This document shows positions 18,733-26,686 of a DNA stretch of 64,000 nt, piece after piece; position 1 is the stretch's first letter, and every line of letters starts with the position of its first letter. The notes below the pieces were generated by a model. That model did no database searches. It saw nothing but the letters and a program-made list of their open reading frames with translations, and was not told where the DNA came from. Source of the DNA: Lachnospiraceae bacterium (lineage in GTDB: Bacteria > Bacillota > Clostridia > Lachnospirales > Lachnospiraceae); the NCBI GenBank assembly GCA_910575275.1, contig CAJTEE010000004.1, positions 43,703 to 107,702 on the forward strand, written 5' to 3'. A program made the translations under genes and the position numbers.

Positions 18733-19986
18733 TTAAATGATGTCCGCCAGGTTCTGCGCGGCGAAAACGATCCGGTCATAGAGAGCAGGCGGCAGGGGCA
18801 GGCTCTCCGTCTCGAGTCCGTATGCCGTATAACGGTTTTTTACGCCCATGTAAACACCGCCGAGGAACACGGACCCGCAGTGCCACTCTCCGCGAAGTGC
18901 CATCAGGATTGAAAGCGCACCGGAGGAAAATGCCGGAGCCACAAACGGCTTGTAGCCGATTTTACGCATCTTTAAATTGGCCGTCACGGTTAACTCCGTC
19001 AGCTCTTTTGAGAGGGCATCGTCATAGTGCTCGATGGAATCCGCGATTACCAGATCCTGGCCGTGCGGTCCAAAGGAACGTCCCTCTGTTAAAAACCGTT
19101 TAAAACGCGCATCGCGTTTTGCATAGTACGCCGCGCGCGCATTCATGACGCCCAGTCCGAAGCCCTGTATCTGCTCCGGCAGAAGCCCCAGATAATCGAG
19201 CTCTCCTGCCTCGTTTTTATTGCTTTCCAGGAAAGCGGTCTTGGCCAGCGGATCTACCGGATCCGAGACCGCACAGAACAGGCCCTTGAATCGTTTTTCC
19301 CGGGCCAGTCTCGCGTAGTGCGCGATGATCTTTGCGTTGTTCTCGAACTGATACATGCGCACATCCGTCACACCGGAGCCCACGGGCGGGATGCCTTTGG
19401 AGGCCACAAAGACAAACACGTCACAGTCAAACAAATTCTCCGGCTCTACGATCTCGACCTCCGGCAGCGCATCATACTCCCACGGATACGCGATCTGATT
19501 CTCCTCAAATTCCCACCTGGCCGTCACCTTGTCGGAGATGTCGCAGATACCGATTTTGGAGATCACGTCGCCGCCTAAAAGGTGAAGGCCGGTGAGCAGC
19601 ATGCTGCCCACATCGCCGATCGCCAGAATGTGTACGCGTTTCTTTCCCTTTTTCGGGACAGCCCGCAAAATCTCCTTAAACTGCGGATGAGAGACATTGA
19701 TCGCACGCACCTTCCCGTCCGCAACGGCACGCTCGGCCCACTCGGGAAGCCCCGTGACCGCGGGCCACGCCGCAAGGTGGTTTTGATCGAGCCATTCCAC
19801 GCTTTCTCCCTCTGCGGAGAGAAGCGCCTTATCGCTCACCCGAAACGACGCCCTGCAGCTTCCCGGCTCCCTCTTAAAAAGCCAGGTGAATTTCCCACAG
19901 GCTTCCGGTTCGCTTATTTGTTCGAACGGCAGGTTTGCCTCATCCGAAAGGCAAACCTTGTTTTCGATTTTATAATAATAGATCAT
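18733..19986 (-). CDS. Lactate/malate-dehydrogenase-like protein
   Basis: 417 residues. The middle has a Rossmann start HILAIGDVGSMLLTGLHLLG and a later segment LFCAVSDPVDPLAKTAF comparable to the NPVD region of LDH/MDH enzymes. There is also a long N-terminal extension of about 130 residues with no recognised domain (MIYYYKIENKVCLSDEANLP). An LDH/MDH-type NAD-dependent 2-hydroxyacid dehydrogenase is the best guess. The usual catalytic His motif could not be assigned with certainty, so activity is unproven. ATG 19986 follows AGGAGG. It lies 29 bases after the large multidomain gene. Confidence 0.65.
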   Translation of the reverse strand: MIYYYKIENKVCLSDEANLPFEQISEPEACGKFTWLFKREPGSCRASFRVSDKALLSAEGESVEWLDQNHLAAWPAVTGLPEWAERAVADGKVRAINVSHPQFKEILRAVPKKGKKRVHILAIGDVGSMLLTGLHLLGGDVISKIGICDISDKVTARWEFEENQIAYPWEYDALPEVEIVEPENLFDCDVFVFVASKGIPPVGSGVTDVRMYQFENNAKIIAHYARLAREKRFKGLFCAVSDPVDPLAKTAFLESNKNEAGELDYLGLLPEQIQGFGLGVMNARAAYYAKRDARFKRFLTEGRSFGPHGQDLVIADSIEHYDDALSKELTELTVTANLKMRKIGYKPFVAPAFSSGALSILMALRGEWHCGSVFLGGVYMGVKNRYTAYGLETESLPLPPALYDRIVFAAQNLADII

Positions 19987-20015
19987 GCAGCAATCCTCCT
20001 GTCTAATAAATTTGT

Positions 20016-23000
20016 CTACTCTGTAACCATATATTTCCTCATACGCCACAGCATTTCCAGATCGTTTTCCAGGTACACCGAGGCCGCCAGGTTTTCATCA
20101 TACTCCATACAGCTCCCCTTGTCCGGGCAGAGCGGCAAAATCACCGCCTCCGAAAGCCTCGACAAGGTGAGATTCTTCGCAAATTGTCTGCGGTATTCGG
20201 CCTCCAGCACCCGGAACAGATCCCTGGAATTCTCGATGCAGCAGGCCGAAAATTCAAACAGCGCCTCACGGCTGCAGCCGGAAAGCCTCGGGGCCGCGTA
20301 GGGCAGGATCATGTTGACCGAGGACTGAAGTCCCGCCACCTTCATCTCCTCGCGGCGTACCGTATCGCCGCCGATAAACGGATAGAGCGTGGATTCCAGG
20401 AACCACTGCCTGAGATTCGGCATTGAATAGATGCTTTCCACCGGCAGTTTAAAGGCCTGCATCAGGTCGCGCCCGTAGCCCGAGGTCACACCGACCACCA
20501 CCTTTTTGATCGGGATTCCCGCCTCACGCAGGCTCGGCGCCAGCGCCTGCAGGCGATCTGCCTTGTGCACAAGGTCGTCTACGAGAATCACCGGCCTGCC
20601 AAAGGACTTGATCGTCTCGATCTGCCCCTTTAACGGCGAGTAGTACGGAAACGGCTCGATCGAATAGCTGTTTAAATCCGGTTCATACACCTTATCGGTG
20701 TGCAGTGTCTTTGTAACCGTGTTGGGCACCACCTTGCCCCGTAAGATCTTTCCGAACGGCACACACATGTTTTCCCCGAGCCGTCTCGGCGTCAGCGGCT
20801 CCCTCGGCACCTCGTTTAGCGCCGTGATCCGGTCCACCAGGCGGTGATGCATGATACCGGAGGAGAGAGATAAAACCAGATTGCCGGGGTACAGCTTCGT
20901 CATCGCAAGCTGCAGCTTTTTATGATTTTTCTCAACGGCCTCCAGAATGACCCGGCTGCTTGCAAACGGTTCCTTGATCGTTGTCTCCAGGTTATGTAAA
21001 AGCAGCAGCGGTTCATGCATGTCAACTACATAGACCGTGCGCCTCTCGCTGTCATCGGCCAGATACGGCCTCACAAAGCCCTGGCGTTCCAGCGCAGAAA
21101 TCACCTCATCCGAGGTCAGGCTGCGCTCGGCCACATACATCGCCGCACTGCGGTTTTTCTCAAGCGCCTGGGTCAGCACCTCGACCAAAAGGAGCTGCGC
21201 GCTGTCCCGGATCGCCTCTCCGTCATGGATGCTGCTCTCTCTGACATAGATTCCCGTAATGAGCGGCACTTCCCGGCTCGACTTTCTCCGCACCGCGTTC
21301 GCCAGATCCATATTCCGCAGAACGCCGAACAATTCCTCCGAATTCAGTTCTCTGTAGCTTGCAAAGCCGACCGGCTGCGCTCTCTCTGCCGCGTTCCTCA
21401 AAACGATCAAGCGTTCCTCGTTCTCACGTATTTTTGACAGGATCGACGACGCCTCGGGATGGCGGTAAAGGACGGTATTGGCAAGCTCTCCCAGTACCCT
21501 GCCGTCGCTCCCCGATACCTTTTCAAACGTGACCGCCTTTGCCCGCAAAATCGGCTTGAATTCCGGCTCGCGCAGATACAGGCCCTTATGGTAAATGTAT
21601 TCCTGCACCACCGGGTCGATCAGGCTGGAAATGTCCCGGTGGTTGTCAATATTTTCACGGATCTTCGTGGAGCTGATGTCCTCTAAGGCAGCCGGCAGCT
21701 CCAGCTCCACCACCTTTCCGGTCAGGCATTTGTAGAGGTCGGCCGGATTCTCCTCGCCTGCGCGCCGGAATACCAGATGATGGAAGCCGTGGATCGAATT
21801 CTCGGACGGCTCCTTCTTGTAAGAGCTCGCGTTATGGATCACGTCGGAGCCCACGACGATGTAAAGCTCCTGCTCCTTAAATACCTCCTTCAAACGCTTT
21901 AAGTCTTTCGGATTGGCGATGTTGACCGAGATCTCATCCGGAAACAGATGCACGTAAAATTCATCCGCCACCGACATGTTGACGATCTGGCGCCGCACCA
22001 GATGCGGCTGTGTCTTCTTCGACCAGGAAAATTCATCCACGGCCAGAAAGACCGTAAAGCCCAGGCTGCGGATCTCTCTCGCGATCTCCTTGTGCGAAAG
22101 CGTAAACGGGTCGAAGGTTCCCGGGAAGAACGCGACCTTTTCACGCTCCTTTAAGTTTACGTCTCCTGTAAAGATCTGGTACCGGGTCACAAACCGGTAA
22201 ATATGGGACAGCGTCGCGGCACGGTAATACAGGCTCAGCTCCCCGCCTTTATTTTCATTTAACAGGAATAAAAGCTTCTTGGAGCAGAGTGAAAACAGCT
22301 CGTTCTTATCCTGCTCCGACATCTTTGACGAGCCGAAAATGTGATGCCCGATCACCAGCATGGCTTCCTGGCGTACCTGCTCTCTGTAATTGGCAAGGCA
22401 GCTTAAGACGAAGCCCAGCAGCCGCATACGGCGTTCCTGGGCGCTCTCCCCCTTTTCCTCAAAGCGCTCCGGATAGCAGGCATAACATTCCAAAAGGACA
22501 CCGAGCGTATCCAAGGCCACCGAGACGATCCTCTCATTTCCGTTTGCTAACAGGGTATGCAGGCGCTCGATCAGATCGTCAAGCTGCTCCGGCGGAAGCC
22601 AGAGGGCAAACTCGCCGAGATATTCCGGAATGTACTTCGAGAACTCATATTCTCCGACCTCAAGCCCCTTCAAAAGCTCCACCGCGATCTCGTTTCTCTG
22701 ATCCGTTGTCAGAAGGTGCGCAAGCCTTAAAAGCGCGTGTCCGGCGTCATGCCGCACGCCGACCTGCTCGCTGACCTTGATCAGGTTTGAAAAATGCGCA
22801 CAGATGTGCAGCAGGTGCTCGTGCTTCCCGTGGTCCACCTGATCAGCCAGGAGCTTAATGTTGATCGCCTTGAGGATCCAGGGCGTCGCAGATTTTAAAT
22901 TTTCAAGGAAAATGTCACTGACCACGTCCCGGCCGTAGAGAATCTCCTGCTGGGCCGTCGTGTCAAGCCCCAGATTCGTAAAGAGACGGTACTGCAAAAA

Positions 23001-24869
23001 CAGCATGGTCATGCTGTCCGGCTTCATATTCCTTGCCGCGCCGCAAACGGCCTCATAGCAGGCGCTTTCCGGCGTCACTGCTTCCGTCAAAATCCGCAGA
23101 CAGCGGATCGCCGCGACCCGTACCTTGCCTTTTGAATCCTCCATACGTTCCACCGCAAACAGTACCAGCCTATCGAGCCAGTCCTTCCTGCCGCAAAGCT
23201 CCGGAGGCATGGAAAATACTGCATCCAGCAGATAAAACGTAGAATCCTCGCCCAGCTCCCTCCCCTTGTCAAACCAGCGCATGAACACCACGAAAAATTC
23301 CTCCCGCAGTGTTTCCGATCCGCGCTCCATCACGGAAATCAGCACAAATTTCAGAGAATTTTGGATGCGCTGCTTCTGCTGCAATGTTAGTCGATAGTCC
23401 GGACACACCAGCATGCCGAGGTATTCCTCCCAGAGGCTTAAAAGCTTCCCCTCGTCGGCATCCGGCATTCCGACGGGGATCTCCTTGCGATAGCCGGCAT
23501 TGAAATCCGCAAAAATCTTTCCCATCAGAGCGGCCGCCTGCCTGCGGATGTCGCCCTCCCGATTTAGCAAAAGCTCATACAGGAAGTTTAGTGTCTGCTC
23601 CTTCTGCTTGTGGTTTAAGTGGATGGAGTATTCATTAAACATATTCAAATAGGCGCGGACATTTTTCCAGTCCTTCTCACTGCGGGCTGCCTCCAAAATG
23701 TTTCCAAACTGGCGTTCCGTCCCGAGGCGTTGCATGACGTCGATGTTGTGCTCGATCCCGAATGATACAAACGAGCCGATGATCTGCTTGCCGTTTTGCA
23801 GCACGATCTCCAACGGCTTTTTGGGGGAGGGGGCACTGCCATCCAGATCCACGTCAACGCCCTTCAGGCGCATATAACGCTCGAATTCATACAGGCGCAT
23901 GTATACGACCCGGTAACGGTTTCTCTTGGCCTCATCCACATTGTCAAGCTTTGAGAGGATGACGTCGAAAGAGTCCTTCAGCGAGTAGATCTTGGTGATC
24001 TCCCGCCCCTTTTCGTCCCGCATCTGCTTCACGCGGAAATCCGCATAGATTAACACGAGTGATTCCACGGAAATATTGTCAAGCTCCAGGTCCCAGGTCG
24101 AATGATTCGCGGCGATATGGCCGATGCTGTCCATATGATAGGCAAAAAACCATTGATGCGTATAATAATAGTGAAGGTATGGCACCCGCTCATTGGGCTT
24201 GCAGCCGAATTTGCCGAGATCGTGGCCGGCCGCGGCCCCCGATGCGAGCGCCAGGTCGATCGGCACTCCTGCCCTATAAAGCCCGCGCGCCACCGTCATT
24301 GCTACGTGATGGACGCCTGCAATGTGTCCTAACGTCTCGAACGGGGTTGCCTCCCGGTTTAAACGCATCATTTCATAAATATACTGCTTTCTGAATTTCT
24401 CTACAAAATGGGCATATTCGTCCGCCCGGTCAAAGCTCTTGTACTCCTCCTCTGTCAGAAAGGCAAAATCATCAAACGGGTCGAACGGCAGGACTTTTCT
24501 CTCCTCGTCAAAAAAGAACTGGAGAATCTTCAGAAACAGCAGCGCTCCCGCCGCAAAAGGGGCCGCCTGACCGGAAAATTCCTGATCCGGGTACAGGATA
24601 TGCGTCGAAAATGTGTATGTAAAGGAGAGCCAGCCTTCCTCCGGCTCGGGGGAGAGTCTGGAAAGTTCAGGGCGGCAGAGTTCAAGAATCTCGGCACAGG
24701 TAAAACGTTTTTGAACCGGAAAAATTTCCTCCAGAACCGTCTCCCATCTCTCCCTGTCAAAGAGTCCCTGCATCGTCCGGCGGCTTAAGCCCGAGCTTTT
24801 CAAAAAGTCCCGGTCGAATAATCCGGCCAGCAATTTTGTCGCCAAATGACGAATATTCCTGCTGTGCAT
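20016..24869 (-). CDS. 1617-residue HD / helical-repeat / nucleotidyltransferase / GNAT-like / PRTase-like protein
   Basis: The largest gene here. Residues about 180-330 form an HD-type metal hydrolase region (HHVAMTVARGLYRAG, GAAAGHDLGKFGC with HD at 216-217, later HIAANHSTWD). Residues about 390-900 are long alpha-helical repeats of HEAT/ARM character. Residues about 908-1100 form a NadD/CoaD-type nucleotidyltransferase, with FFPGTFDPFTLSHKEIA at 915-931, VVGSDVIHNAS and ISSTKIRENI at 1065. Residues about 1110-1295 look like a GNAT acyltransferase (ASYRELN, ITGIYVRES, SAAMYVAERSL, ALERQGFVRPYL). Residues about 1300-1560 resemble a phosphoribosyltransferase with the PRPP-type loop VILVDDLVHKAD at 1427. 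GAGGTGAT precedes the ATG. No signal or membrane segment. The HD and nucleotidyltransferase calls are firm; the GNAT and PRTase calls are by pattern. The combination suggests nucleotide or NAD-type cofactor metabolism, possibly together with the two downstream redox genes. Confidence 0.75.
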   Translation of the reverse strand: MHSRNIRHLATKLLAGLFDRDFLKSSGLSRRTMQGLFDRERWETVLEEIFPVQKRFTCAEILELCRPELSRLSPEPEEGWLSFTYTFSTHILYPDQEFSGQAAPFAAGALLFLKILQFFFDEERKVLPFDPFDDFAFLTEEEYKSFDRADEYAHFVEKFRKQYIYEMMRLNREATPFETLGHIAGVHHVAMTVARGLYRAGVPIDLALASGAAAGHDLGKFGCKPNERVPYLHYYYTHQWFFAYHMDSIGHIAANHSTWDLELDNISVESLVLIYADFRVKQMRDEKGREITKIYSLKDSFDVILSKLDNVDEAKRNRYRVVYMRLYEFERYMRLKGVDVDLDGSAPSPKKPLEIVLQNGKQIIGSFVSFGIEHNIDVMQRLGTERQFGNILEAARSEKDWKNVRAYLNMFNEYSIHLNHKQKEQTLNFLYELLLNREGDIRRQAAALMGKIFADFNAGYRKEIPVGMPDADEGKLLSLWEEYLGMLVCPDYRLTLQQKQRIQNSLKFVLISVMERGSETLREEFFVVFMRWFDKGRELGEDSTFYLLDAVFSMPPELCGRKDWLDRLVLFAVERMEDSKGKVRVAAIRCLRILTEAVTPESACYEAVCGAARNMKPDSMTMLFLQYRLFTNLGLDTTAQQEILYGRDVVSDIFLENLKSATPWILKAINIKLLADQVDHGKHEHLLHICAHFSNLIKVSEQVGVRHDAGHALLRLAHLLTTDQRNEIAVELLKGLEVGEYEFSKYIPEYLGEFALWLPPEQLDDLIERLHTLLANGNERIVSVALDTLGVLLECYACYPERFEEKGESAQERRMRLLGFVLSCLANYREQVRQEAMLVIGHHIFGSSKMSEQDKNELFSLCSKKLLFLLNENKGGELSLYYRAATLSHIYRFVTRYQIFTGDVNLKEREKVAFFPGTFDPFTLSHKEIAREIRSLGFTVFLAVDEFSWSKKTQPHLVRRQIVNMSVADEFYVHLFPDEISVNIANPKDLKRLKEVFKEQELYIVVGSDVIHNASSYKKEPSENSIHGFHHLVFRRAGEENPADLYKCLTGKVVELELPAALEDISSTKIRENIDNHRDISSLIDPVVQEYIYHKGLYLREPEFKPILRAKAVTFEKVSGSDGRVLGELANTVLYRHPEASSILSKIRENEERLIVLRNAAERAQPVGFASYRELNSEELFGVLRNMDLANAVRRKSSREVPLITGIYVRESSIHDGEAIRDSAQLLLVEVLTQALEKNRSAAMYVAERSLTSDEVISALERQGFVRPYLADDSERRTVYVVDMHEPLLLLHNLETTIKEPFASSRVILEAVEKNHKKLQLAMTKLYPGNLVLSLSSGIMHHRLVDRITALNEVPREPLTPRRLGENMCVPFGKILRGKVVPNTVTKTLHTDKVYEPDLNSYSIEPFPYYSPLKGQIETIKSFGRPVILVDDLVHKADRLQALAPSLREAGIPIKKVVVGVTSGYGRDLMQAFKLPVESIYSMPNLRQWFLESTLYPFIGGDTVRREEMKVAGLQSSVNMILPYAAPRLSGCSREALFEFSACCIENSRDLFRVLEAEYRRQFAKNLTLSRLSEAVILPLCPDKGSCMEYDENLAASVYLENDLEMLWRMRKYMVTE

Positions 24870-25130
24870 AGCATCACCTCGTATTTCTTCACGAGTACTC
24901 TCGGAAACTCTCTGTGCCCGGATTTGTGAGATGATTCTTTGTCAGAAATGCACAAACTTATGAGGCGTACACGGAACATACGTTGATTAAATTCGGGTGT
25001 CTCTGACGGAAAATCAGCCGCAAAAATGGGGACGAGGGAGCTTCCGGGAGTGCTCTTTATTCTTACTTTCCAGTATAATGAATGTATGGCACCTTTTCAA
25101 GGAATTTCTGCGTTTATTTTGTCCACGTTC
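24870..25130. other. Intergenic region between the multidomain gene and the PerR-like gene
   Basis: No ORF is convincing. A stretch near 24893-24915 (GAGTACTCTCGGAAACTCTC) shares letters with the fba terminator stem but forms no strong hairpin. The promoter of the 1617-codon gene must lie here, but no clear -35/-10 pair was found. Confidence 0.4.
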
Positions 25131-25159
25131 TTGACAAGAGAGTTTTTTTTTGCTATTAT
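25131..25159 (+). promoter_or_regulatory. Promoter of the PerR-like gene
   Basis: Consensus TTGACA, 17 bases, TATTAT. The operator lies directly downstream. Confidence 0.7.
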
Positions 25160-25161
25160 AT

Positions 25162-25176
25162 CAATAATAATTATTG
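25162..25176 (+). promoter_or_regulatory. PerR/Fur-type 7-1-7 operator (autoregulation)
   Basis: CAATAAT-A-ATTATTG is a perfect 7-1-7 inverted repeat close to the PerR box TTATAATnATTATAA. It covers the predicted transcription start of the regulator gene. A related site precedes the rubrerythrin gene. Confidence 0.65.
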
Positions 25177-25207
25177 TTATTGTTTTTATCTTGAAAGGAG
25201 GTAGAGC

Positions 25208-25612
25208 ATGAAACATTTAAAATACAGTCGTCAAAGGGAATCAATTAAATCCTGTCTGATGAACCGGACCGACCATCCGACGGCAGAGGCCCTCTACCTC
25301 ACGATTCGCGAAAAATTTCCGAACATCAGTCTCGGAACGGTTTACCGCAACCTAAATCTTTTAGCAGAACTCGGTGAGATCCAGCGTTTTTCCTGCGGAG
25401 ACGGCTCTGAGCACTTCGATTACCGAACCGAATCCCATTATCATTTTATCTGCCGGTCCTGCGGCTCGATTTCTGATCTGCCGCTTGCACTTGTAAAGGA
25501 AACCTCCGAGCTTTTATCCACTCCCGTTGACGAGACGATTGATTCCCATATGATCTTCTTTTACGGCGAGTGTGCCAAATGCCGGAACGGTTCCAATCCG
25601 GCAGAACGGTAG
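25208..25612 (+). CDS. perR: Fur-family peroxide-responsive regulator, PerR-like
   Basis: 134 residues, the usual Fur/PerR size. It has an N-terminal winged helix (YSRQRESIKSCLMNRTDHPT, SLGTVYRNLNLLAELGEI) and a metal domain with HYHFICRSCGSISD. The C-terminal CAKC supplies the second cysteine pair of the structural zinc site. The neighbouring reverse rubrerythrin, with a similar operator, points to PerR rather than Fur or Zur function. The start follows AAAGGAGG. The PerR subtype is inferred from context. Confidence 0.85.
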   Translation: MKHLKYSRQRESIKSCLMNRTDHPTAEALYLTIREKFPNISLGTVYRNLNLLAELGEIQRFSCGDGSEHFDYRTESHYHFICRSCGSISDLPLALVKETSELLSTPVDETIDSHMIFFYGECAKCRNGSNPAER

Positions 25613-25679
25613 CCAAAGCTTCTCTGCTTGACCGCTGCCCCTGTCGGCAAAAAATATATGGAAATCGTGAAGATTCTGC

Positions 25680-25708
25680 TTGACTTATTGTCGGATATCC
25701 GTTATACT
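25680..25708 (+). promoter_or_regulatory. Promoter of the reverse rubrerythrin gene
   Basis: TTGACT, 17 bases, TATACT, about 60 bases upstream of the start codon. Confidence 0.7.
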
Positions 25709-25720
25709 AGAGATACAAAA

Positions 25721-25735
25721 CAATAATAATTACTA
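25721..25735 (+). promoter_or_regulatory. PerR-type operator upstream of rubrerythrin
   Basis: CAATAAT-A-ATTACTA, the same left arm as the site at the regulator gene and five of seven matches in the right arm. It lies just downstream of the transcription start, where bound repressor would block elongation or initiation. Confidence 0.55.
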
Positions 25736-25769
25736 TTATTAAAAATATTCTAAAAAGGAGAGATTTGCT

Positions 25770-26312
25770 ATGAAAAAATTTGTCTGTTCCGTATGTGGTT
25801 ATGTACATGAGGGAGATTCCGCTCCCGAGAAATGTCCCGTATGCAACGCTCCGGCTTCCAAGTTCAACGAGCAGAGCGGTGACATGACCTGGGCCTCCGA
25901 GCATGTGGTCGGCGTTGCGCAGGGTGTGAGCGAGGACATCATTGCCGATTTAAGAGCCAACTACGAGGGCGAATGCAAAGAGGTCGGTATGTATCTGGCT
26001 ATGGCAAGAGTCGCTCACAGAGAGGGATATCCGGAGATCGGCCTTTACTGGGAGAAGGCGGCCTACGAGGAGGCTGAGCATGCAGCGAAGTTCGCAGAGC
26101 TTCTCGGCGAGGTCGTAACCGACAGCACCAAGAAGAATCTTGAGATGAGAGTCGAGGCTGAGAACGGCGCGACTGCCGGAAAGACCGATCTGGCAAAGAG
26201 AGCTAAAGCAGCGAACCTCGATGCGATCCATGACACCGTTCATGAGATGGCCAGGGATGAGGCAAGACACGGCAGGGCGTTTGCTGGACTTCTTAAGAGA
26301 TATTTTGGCTAA
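25770..26312 (+). CDS. Reverse rubrerythrin (rubredoxin domain at N-terminus)
   Basis: 180 residues. An N-terminal rubredoxin-type iron site (C6SVC9 and C22PVC25) is followed by a ferritin-like diiron four-helix domain ([45 protein letters not shown]). This order is the reverse of classical rubrerythrin and defines the revRbr group of anaerobes. It reduces hydrogen peroxide with electrons from NADH via a reductase, protecting strict anaerobes. It is preceded by a PerR-type operator and followed by a terminator. The name rests on domain order and is well supported. Confidence 0.93.
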   Translation: MKKFVCSVCGYVHEGDSAPEKCPVCNAPASKFNEQSGDMTWASEHVVGVAQGVSEDIIADLRANYEGECKEVGMYLAMARVAHREGYPEIGLYWEKAAYEEAEHAAKFAELLGEVVTDSTKKNLEMRVEAENGATAGKTDLAKRAKAANLDAIHDTVHEMARDEARHGRAFAGLLKRYFG

Positions 26313-26347
26313 TTACGCCACCGGATTTTAAAACATTTTGAAATTAA

Positions 26348-26380
26348 GGGAATGAACCGGAAATGGTTCGTTCCCTTTTT
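26348..26380 (+). terminator. Terminator of the rubrerythrin gene
   Basis: Eleven-base stem GGGAATGAACC / GGTTCGTTCCC (one G-U pair), six-base loop, then TTTTT. Confidence 0.8.
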
Positions 26381-26470
26381 GATTGTTCTTTGTCATAATG
26401 CCACTGTCTATTTTATTTCCTGCCAGAATAGTGTATAATATTTATAAATAAGGGAAAAGGAAGTGCGGCT

Positions 26471-26684
26471 ATGGACATTGAACAGCTTCAAAAGCTATAT
26501 AATGCTTCTGATTCTAACATAAAGTGGGCAAAGCATTGTTTAGAACGAATGCAGGAAAGAGGCATAAACATAAAGGAGGTAGAATCCTGCTTACAGACAG
26601 GTGAAATCATAGAGAACTGCCCAGATGATTTTCCTTATCCCAGTTGTCCCATTTTCAGATATACGAATTTCCTCTTATCTTTTC
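26471..26684 (+). pseudogene. Truncated DUF4258-type gene
   Basis: The frame opens MDIEQLQKLYNASD and carries WAKHCLERMQERGI and VESCLQTGEIIENCPDDFPY, typical of the first half of DUF4258 proteins, which often sit beside YgiT-type zinc-finger antitoxins. After SCPIFRYTN the expected second half (the VVGTDG-like strand pair) is missing. The frame then runs into antisense larC sequence. No YgiT-like partner follows. TATAAT at 26434-26439 and GGAAAAGGAAG before the ATG show it was once a real gene. The break lies within a few bases of the larC stop, suggesting a deletion junction. Confidence 0.55.
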
Positions 26685-26686
26685 CC

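Noticed and set aside
24870-25130. Riboswitch or small RNA before the 1617-codon gene
   Set aside because: No strong stem-loop set or known riboswitch core was recognised on either strand.
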